Below are positions 38,173-43,061 of a stretch of DNA of 43,061 nt, in pieces. A program made the position numbers and the translations under genes. The notes under the pieces are model-generated. The model had not been told where the DNA came from and did no database searches. It saw only the letters and a program-made list of their open reading frames with translations. The DNA lies in the IMG/VR virus record IMGVR_UViG_3300010373_000634, positions 1-43,061 of that record, one strand, 5' to 3'. The stretch is from a virus. Each line of letters begins with the position of its first letter. Positions within the stretch are counted from its first letter, which is position 1.

Positions 38173-38639
38173 CAGGCCGCCACCACCTGCGCGGCGACGT
38201 CCAGCGGGATGTACACCAAGTCCCACTTGACGCTGCCGGTGTTCGTCGCCGACGTGGTGATGGTGATGCTGCCGATGTTCACCACGAACGGCGCCGACGG
38301 CAGCGCCACGCCGGCCTGGGTGGACAGGTCGACCACCGTCGCGCCGCCCGGGTTGGTCCCGAAGTGGGTGCCGATCGGCGCGGCGATGATGGACGTGGCA
38401 GTCCCCATGGCTGTGGTCGAGCCGGTGCCGACGGTCGGCGCCGTGCCGATCGCCAGGGTGCAGGCCTGGTTCTGCACGGCCGTGGTGACCTCGCCGACCA
38501 GGGACACCACGGCGATCCGGCCGCCGGACACGGTGAAGATGTTGCCGGTCGCGCCGCCGGGAAGCGTTGCCGTGGCCCGTGCGACGGCGATGCCCAGGGC
38601 GATGGTGCGGACGTCCTGGTTCTTGATCAGGGTCGTCAT
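38172..38639 (-). CDS. putative capsid decoration-like protein 1, 155 aa
   Basis: A Thr/Gly/Ala-rich strand-forming protein (DVRTIALGIAVARATATLPG, FTVSGGRIAVVSLVGEVTTA, PSAPFVVNIGSITITTSATN). Low complexity and position after the major capsid gene suggest a decoration or head-fibre protein, but this is inference only. Confidence 0.55.
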   Translation of the reverse strand: MTTLIKNQDVRTIALGIAVARATATLPGGATGNIFTVSGGRIAVVSLVGEVTTAVQNQACTLAIGTAPTVGTGSTTAMGTATSIIAAPIGTHFGTNPGGATVVDLSTQAGVALPSAPFVVNIGSITITTSATNTGSVKWDLVYIPLDVAAQVVAA

Positions 38640-38640
38640 G

Positions 38641-39057
38641 TCAGGCGCTCACCTTCGCGAGGTTCGCCGGGCCGCGCTGGACGGTCAGGTCGTGCAGGAT
38701 TGCCATGACCAGGCCGGAGCCGCCCGCGGAGACCTTCACGTAGTTCTTCGGGTCCGGCAGCATCGTGCCGAGCACGTCGAAGGACACGGTGCCGGAAGCG
38801 ATGGTGACCGCGTTCGACGCGGCCTGCGTCGCCTTGACCCAGGTGGCGGTACCGTCGGTGGCCGTGCAGGTGTACTTGCGGGTGATGATGTTGCCGGGGG
38901 TCGCATACGAGCCGGCGAACGACGACGCCACGGTGATCGTGAACGTGTCGTTGCCGGTGCACACGAACGTGATACCGGAGCAGTCACGCATGGACAGCGC
39001 GACTCCCGCGGCGATCGGCACCACGTTGTACTTGTAGCCAAGACCTTCGATGGCCAT
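38641..39057 (-). CDS. putative capsid decoration-like protein 2, 138 aa
   Basis: ATG 39057 is preceded by GGAAAGG. The protein is strand-rich: YNVVPIAAGVALSMRDCSGI, TITVASSFAGSYATPGNIIT, ASGTVSFDVLGTMLPDPKNY. It is the first gene after the capsid terminator and ends one base before the next start. Decoration is inferred from position. Confidence 0.55.
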   Translation of the reverse strand: MAIEGLGYKYNVVPIAAGVALSMRDCSGITFVCTGNDTFTITVASSFAGSYATPGNIITRKYTCTATDGTATWVKATQAASNAVTIASGTVSFDVLGTMLPDPKNYVKVSAGGSGLVMAILHDLTVQRGPANLAKVSA

Positions 39058-39163
39058 GATGTGCCTTTCCGACTGGGTACTTGGCGCGGGGCGTCACTGC
39101 CGCGTTGCGAACCCCCGGCCGGGGGCTTATTGCCGGCCGGGGACGGCGCTGGTTCCGGGCATG

Positions 39164-39189
39164 AAAAAAGCCCCTCGATGTCGAGGAGC
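39164..39189 (-). terminator. intrinsic terminator after the major capsid gene
   Basis: On the minus strand CCTCGA-CA-TCGAGG is followed by GGC and six T (forward strand 39164-39169). It lies in the 179-bp gap after the capsid gene, which has no other gene; a CCCCCGGCCGGGGG palindrome lies at 39112-39125. Partial termination here would boost capsid over later proteins. Confidence 0.7.
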
Positions 39190-39236
39190 TGCCTGGAGGT
39201 CTTGCGGATGGAGCAGGGGTGAGCCGGTCGTCTGCG

Positions 39237-40625
39237 TCAGGGGCGCGTGGCCAGGTTCACGAACGGCGACAGGGTCGGTCCGGAGTTCTTCGGGGTGATC
39301 GCCGACTGGATCCACGGTCGGCCGTCGAGACGCTCGATGATCCGGAAGGCGGTCTTGTCCGACTGGAACTTGAACTCCGTCGAGGAGCTCGACTGCATCA
39401 TCTGCCGGTCGCCGATGAGGTAGTACGACAGGTCGACGAAGTTCAGGTCGCCGGCGGTGCCGAGCGCGCTGGTCTTCTCCGTGAAGATCACCGGGCGGCC
39501 CAGGACCGACACCGGAGGCGCCGCCGAGCCGGAGTTCTGCAGGTTGCCCAGCCACACGGCCGAACCGCCGGTACCGACCGACAGGGCCATGGTGGCCAGC
39601 TGCGGGAAGGTGTCGATGCTCGCGATCCACACGGCGCTCTGCAGAGCCGTCGGCAGCATGCGGCTGAACATCTTGACGACGTTCTCCCACACGATCGTCG
39701 CCGTCGGCTGGCCGGACTCGGCCGCGACCTGCGCGGTCGCGGGGCAGCCGATGAAGCCGAGGGGCTCGCCGGCGGCGGAGCCGGTCATGAACGCCACATC
39801 CTCGTACCAGGCGATGGCCTTGGGGAAGATGCTGTCGAAGAACGCCGAGAAGGCAGGCGCGTCGGCGAGCAGCTCGTTGGGAACCTCGGCGTAGGCCGTC
39901 AGCTTCTTGGCGTCAAGGGTGACGCGGCCGAAGCTGGCCTGGGACTCGGTGAGGTTCGCGGCCTCCTCCGTCCAGTAGGCGGTGATGCCGCCGAAGATGG
40001 AGGAGGCGTTGCTGGTGGAGTCCACCATCGGGATCGGGACGCGCAGCGAGTCCATCGGGATGACCTGCGCCCGGGGCCGGACGACCGCGCTCTCCAGCGC
40101 CACCTGCAGCAGGTCGCTGCGCAGGTTCTCCGGGATGAGGAACCCGCCGTCGGCCGGCACCTCGGACCCGAAGGAGTTCATCAGGGTCTCGTAGCGCTCG
40201 CGCTTGGCCAGCAGCTGCGGGTCGCGGGCGACCCGGACCCGGTCGGCCTGGATGGCCTGGAACAGCTCGGCAGAGTCGGCGAAGATGCCCTCCGTTTTCA
40301 GGCCCGGGGCGTGCCGGTTGTTCAGCGCCCGCTCGGCCGACGTGAGGCCCTTGACGTAGGGGCGTGCCGACGGCCCCGGGGACAGGTCGACGGGCGGCGC
40401 GTCCTTGGCGTCGCCGCCGTTGGCAGCCAGGAACTCGGCCATGCCGAGCTGCACGCCCTCGCGGATCTGCGCCTGGATGTCCGGGTCCTTCTTGGCGACC
40501 TTGGCCTGATAGGCCCTCATGAAGTCGCCGAACTTGCCCTCGGTGAAAACGGCCTGCATGCGCGGGCCGTCGTTGAGCATCTCCTCGAGCTCGTGGGGGG
40601 CTTCGGGAATGGTGATCGTCGTCAT
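39237..40625 (-). CDS. HK97-type major capsid protein, 462 aa
   Basis: The N-terminal 120 residues are helical and charged (PHELEEMLNDGPRMQAVFTE), the scaffold-like part removed by the prohead protease in this family. The body shows HK97-fold blocks: EVPADGGFLIPENLRSDLLQ, RVPIPMVDSTSNASSIFGGI, SFGRVTLDAKKLTAYAEVPN, and the C-terminal YLIGDRQMMQSSSSTEFKF. ATG 40625 shares one base with the protease stop. High expression is supported by the terminator behind it. Confidence 0.92.
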   Translation of the reverse strand: MTTITIPEAPHELEEMLNDGPRMQAVFTEGKFGDFMRAYQAKVAKKDPDIQAQIREGVQLGMAEFLAANGGDAKDAPPVDLSPGPSARPYVKGLTSAERALNNRHAPGLKTEGIFADSAELFQAIQADRVRVARDPQLLAKRERYETLMNSFGSEVPADGGFLIPENLRSDLLQVALESAVVRPRAQVIPMDSLRVPIPMVDSTSNASSIFGGITAYWTEEAANLTESQASFGRVTLDAKKLTAYAEVPNELLADAPAFSAFFDSIFPKAIAWYEDVAFMTGSAAGEPLGFIGCPATAQVAAESGQPTATIVWENVVKMFSRMLPTALQSAVWIASIDTFPQLATMALSVGTGGSAVWLGNLQNSGSAAPPVSVLGRPVIFTEKTSALGTAGDLNFVDLSYYLIGDRQMMQSSSSTEFKFQSDKTAFRIIERLDGRPWIQSAITPKNSGPTLSPFVNLATRP

Positions 40626-42085
40626 CAGTGGGCCCCTTCCACGGCCTGGATGAACTGCTTGGGATCCCACGTCCAGGCGTCGCCGGGGTTGTCGTGGGTG
40701 TGGTTCTTGGTCTCGTCGTCGCCCTTCTCGGCGTCGTCGAGGTGGGCTTGGAGGTGGGCTTCGACGCCCGCGCGGTCGGCGTCCGGGATGTCGGCGCCGG
40801 ACAGGCGCGCCTTGCCGTTGCGGCAGGCGGCGAGGTTCGCCGGGCCGCCCTTCTTCTCGTGGTGCGGGAACTTGAAGGCGCTCTTCTTGTCGTCTTCGTC
40901 GTCGTCGCCCGGCGTGTGACTGGACTCGTCGGCGTCGGCGCTTTGCCACGCGTGGCAGTAGTGCAGGTCGGCGTATTCGGCGGGCATCGCCGCCACGGCG
41001 GCCGGCCCGTCCCATGCGGTGTCCTCGGTGGCGGTGTGGTGCACCGGGATGGCCTTGTTCAGCAGCGGCATTGACTCGAGGCCGAGGATCCGCTGCGAAT
41101 CGCTACCGTCGTCGGGGTCAGCAACCTGATTTGCGGAACCGCGGATGCGGAGGTTCGTGCGCAGCCACGCCAGAAGCGCATCCCCGGAACCCTCGCCGCT
41201 CCATTCGATCTCCACGGTACGAACGTCCGGACCCCGTTCGGATTCAACGTCGGCTTCGGGCCCGGGAACGACGAAACCCCGGTCCGTTTCGGCCGGGGCT
41301 TCGGTGGGCGGGGCTTCTGGAGTTGGCGGCGGTACGGCTTCGGGCTCGGGCACCGCCGTTTCCGGTGCTTCGGACATCTGGTTCCGCAGCGCCTGCGGGA
41401 CGCGCCTGAACACCGACAGGTCGAAGGTCGCAGCCATCTGCTGCAGATCCTCGTCCCAGTTGCCGCCGCCAGCCCCAGGCACGACCGTCTGACCCGTGCC
41501 GGCCGGTGCCGCCTGGGGCACAAGCCGGTCGGCCAGGCCAGCATCGACTGCTTCTTGCCCGATGTACCAGGTCTCCGCGAGCATCGCGGCCCGCCAGTCC
41601 GCGACCGGCTTGCCGGTGCGATCGGCGTAGATCGACGCGATGTTGTCCGAGACGCGGTCGAGCAGTTCGGCCTGCTCACGCATGTCAGCCGCGTTGCCGA
41701 TGCACATCCCGAAGCCGTCGTGGATCATCATGCTGGCGTTGCGGCCCATGACGATCTCGGTGCCGGCCATGGCGATGACTGACGCGATCGATGCGGCCAG
41801 GGCATCGACGTAGGTGGTGACGTTGCCACGTGCGGCGAGGAACGCGTGGATCGCGATCCCGTCGAAAACCTCGCCGCCGGGGCTGTTCAGGTGCAGGTCG
41901 ATGGGCCCCTGGATGTCCTTGAGGTCGTCGATGAAATCCTGCGCGGTGACGCCCCACCAGCCGATCTCGTCATACACCATGACCTGGGTGGGGGCTCCGG
42001 CCTGGGCCTTGATGCGGTACCAGTCGTTGCGTCCGGCGCGGAGGTTCGCGATCGTCCTGGTGGTCTTGAAGCGCGACCGATCCAT
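40625..42085 (-). CDS. ClpP-like prohead protease with scaffold-like C-terminal region, 486 aa
   Basis: Residues 30-190 are the ClpP/S14-type protease: VDALAASIASVIAMAG with Ser99, MIHDGFG with His122 and AETWYIGQEAVDAGLADRLV with Glu171 in the acid position. Residues 230-285 are a Pro/Glu-rich linker. Residues 291-335 carry VEIEWSGEGSGDALLAWLRT then NLRIRGSANQ and QRILGLE, strikingly like the C terminus of the tape measure. Residues 370-452 (HYCHAWQSADADESS, KGGPANLAACRNGKARL, DRAGVEAHLQAHLDD) form a domain also seen in other actinophage proteases. It cleaves capsid scaffold during maturation. Confidence 0.88.
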   Translation of the reverse strand: MDRSRFKTTRTIANLRAGRNDWYRIKAQAGAPTQVMVYDEIGWWGVTAQDFIDDLKDIQGPIDLHLNSPGGEVFDGIAIHAFLAARGNVTTYVDALAASIASVIAMAGTEIVMGRNASMMIHDGFGMCIGNAADMREQAELLDRVSDNIASIYADRTGKPVADWRAAMLAETWYIGQEAVDAGLADRLVPQAAPAGTGQTVVPGAGGGNWDEDLQQMAATFDLSVFRRVPQALRNQMSEAPETAVPEPEAVPPPTPEAPPTEAPAETDRGFVVPGPEADVESERGPDVRTVEIEWSGEGSGDALLAWLRTNLRIRGSANQVADPDDGSDSQRILGLESMPLLNKAIPVHHTATEDTAWDGPAAVAAMPAEYADLHYCHAWQSADADESSHTPGDDDEDDKKSAFKFPHHEKKGGPANLAACRNGKARLSGADIPDADRAGVEAHLQAHLDDAEKGDDETKNHTHDNPGDAWTWDPKQFIQAVEGAH

Positions 42086-43061
42086 CACACCGCCTCGAGT
42101 TCGTGTCCGTTGATGTGGGCCGTGTGAGCCGGCTCCAGGAGGTCGACGAGCCGGTGGAGCATGCTCATCACGTCGCCGTCGAGGCGGTTCTCCGGCTCGG
42201 CCGCGGTCTCGTAGCGGGCGATCAACGCGCCGCGGCAGCGTTCGCCGCCCTCGCAGCCGATGTAGCCGGACGTGGGGTAGGCCGCGGACGCCTCGGCGAC
42301 AGCACCGGGATCGTCGGAGAACCCGAACGAATGACCGTCGATCTCGTAGCAGGCCGGGCACGTGTTGGTGTCCCGGATCTCCGAGGCGATCAGTTCGCAG
42401 CGGGGCCCTGCGGTGAATGTGCCGTGCCGCGCCTGGTTCCCGGCGGCGGCCAGCGCCCCGGCCAGGTGCGTCTTCGCGGTGGCCGGCGACAATCCCTGTA
42501 GGAATGCCTCGACGTGCGCAGTCACCTGTTCGGGGTCCGGGATGGTCGCACCGCCGGCGTAGCGAGCGGCTTCCCGGCCGGCGGAGGTGGCCAGCTCGTT
42601 CGCCATCGTCGCGGCGGTCGCCTCGGCGAGCCCTTCGAGTTGTGTCGAGGCGGGCGCGACGGCCTGGATGGTGACACCCTGCCGCTTGGCTTCCCGCGCT
42701 GCCTGCTCGGCGGCGGTGGTGCCGTAGGCGAGCATCGCGGCCAGGATCAGCGCCTTGGCGGCGGCGTAGTCGATGACGAGGGATCCGAGTGTACCGATGG
42801 CTCCAGCAACGACGGCTTCCTTGATCTGCTCGACGGCCTGCGCCTGCTGGTCCGGGGTAACCTGCTGGGCGTAGTCGGCGGCGAGCTGGTCGGCTGCCTG
42901 CTGGTGTTGGGCGTCAAGTTCGGACAGGTCGACCTGGGAGGGGTCGTGGCCTTCGGCAACCGCGTTGAACGGACGCAAAACATCGGCGCGCATCCGGTTC
43001 TGGGTCGGAGCTTCGACGTCGGTGGCGACGTTCGGGTCGGCGTCCTGTCCGGGCTGGCCGC
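42085..43061 (-). CDS. portal/MuF-type head morphogenesis protein, partial (N terminus off the right end)
   Basis: The reading frame stays open to the end of the window, with GQPGQDADPNVATDVEAPTQ upstream of the first internal ATG at 42993. The middle is helical and Ala/Gln-rich, and the C-terminal domain has CELIASEIRDTNTCPACYEI and GYIGCEGGERCRGALIARY, a Cys-containing MuF-type minor-capsid block in which DxxxCPxC and CxGGxxCR are conserved. It may be a portal-MuF fusion or a separate minor head protein; the missing N terminus decides this. The ATG at 42993 is probably internal. Confidence 0.7.
   Translation of the reverse strand, partial: GQPGQDADPNVATDVEAPTQNRMRADVLRPFNAVAEGHDPSQVDLSELDAQHQQAADQLAADYAQQVTPDQQAQAVEQIKEAVVAGAIGTLGSLVIDYAAAKALILAAMLAYGTTAAEQAAREAKRQGVTIQAVAPASTQLEGLAEATAATMANELATSAGREAARYAGGATIPDPEQVTAHVEAFLQGLSPATAKTHLAGALAAAGNQARHGTFTAGPRCELIASEIRDTNTCPACYEIDGHSFGFSDDPGAVAEASAAYPTSGYIGCEGGERCRGALIARYETAAEPENRLDGDVMSMLHRLVDLLEPAHTAHINGHELEAV

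Noticed and set aside
1-43061. CRISPR arrays, tRNA genes and insertion sequences
   Set aside because: No regular repeat-spacer series, no clear cloverleaf and no transposase were seen. The repeats found are short iterons or operators.

Overview
The window is a GC-rich stretch made entirely of phage genes. It has almost no non-coding space, most neighbouring genes overlap through ATGA, GTGA or TGATG junctions, and GTG or TTG starts are common. The gene families point to a temperate siphovirus of a high-GC actinobacterium, probably of the Streptomyces type: large serine integrase, ERF/YqaJ recombination, HK97-type capsid with a ClpP-like protease, DUF1906 endolysin and zinc-rich small proteins. 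No bacterial housekeeping gene, tRNA, rRNA or insertion sequence was seen. The integrase lies in the middle, between lysis and immunity genes, so the gene order is that of a free (circular or cos-ended) phage genome rather than of a prophage cut at its attachment site.

Layout. On the minus strand, from the right end leftwards, come a portal/MuF-type head protein (partial), the prohead protease, the major capsid protein, a terminator, decoration-like proteins, connectors, a DUF4082-PKD-tail terminator fusion, two related tail-tube proteins, tail chaperones with a -1 frameshift, the tape measure, tail tip proteins and the lysis genes, ending at a UUCG-loop terminator (about 43.06 to 23.1 kb). 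A plus-strand lipoprotein gene is inserted beside the tape measure. The serine integrase with a candidate attP, a membrane protein, a plus-strand repressor and a divergent Cro-like gene form the lysogeny region (23.1 to 19.9 kb), with two 16-bp operator-like palindromes. Then, still leftwards, the early operon carries ERF annealing protein and YqaJ exonuclease, many small unknown proteins, RusA resolvase, a C5 methyltransferase, HTH proteins and a DGQHR/ParB-like protein, followed by a DUF4326 protein, a sigma-like HTH protein and a truncated N6-adenine methyltransferase. A divergent RHH repressor-like gene separates these from a replication block (4.86 kb to the left end): initiator, zinc-finger proteins, a degenerate DnaB-like protein and SSB (partial).

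How it works together. The initiator gene carries seven copies of an 8-bp core on a 12-bp module, in both orientations, around a perfect DnaA box. This looks like an origin embedded in the initiator gene, as in lambda O. The adjacent DnaB-like protein has lost the Walker A lysine and other ATPase residues, so it may act as an adaptor for host helicase. Other points worth attention are a lipoprotein moron convergent with the tape measure, a motif shared between the tape-measure C terminus and the prohead-protease linker, a DUF4082-PKD extension on the tail terminator, and a hairpin-rich leader that may control the recombination operon.

The terminase and most of the portal lie beyond the right end, and more early genes presumably lie beyond the left end.
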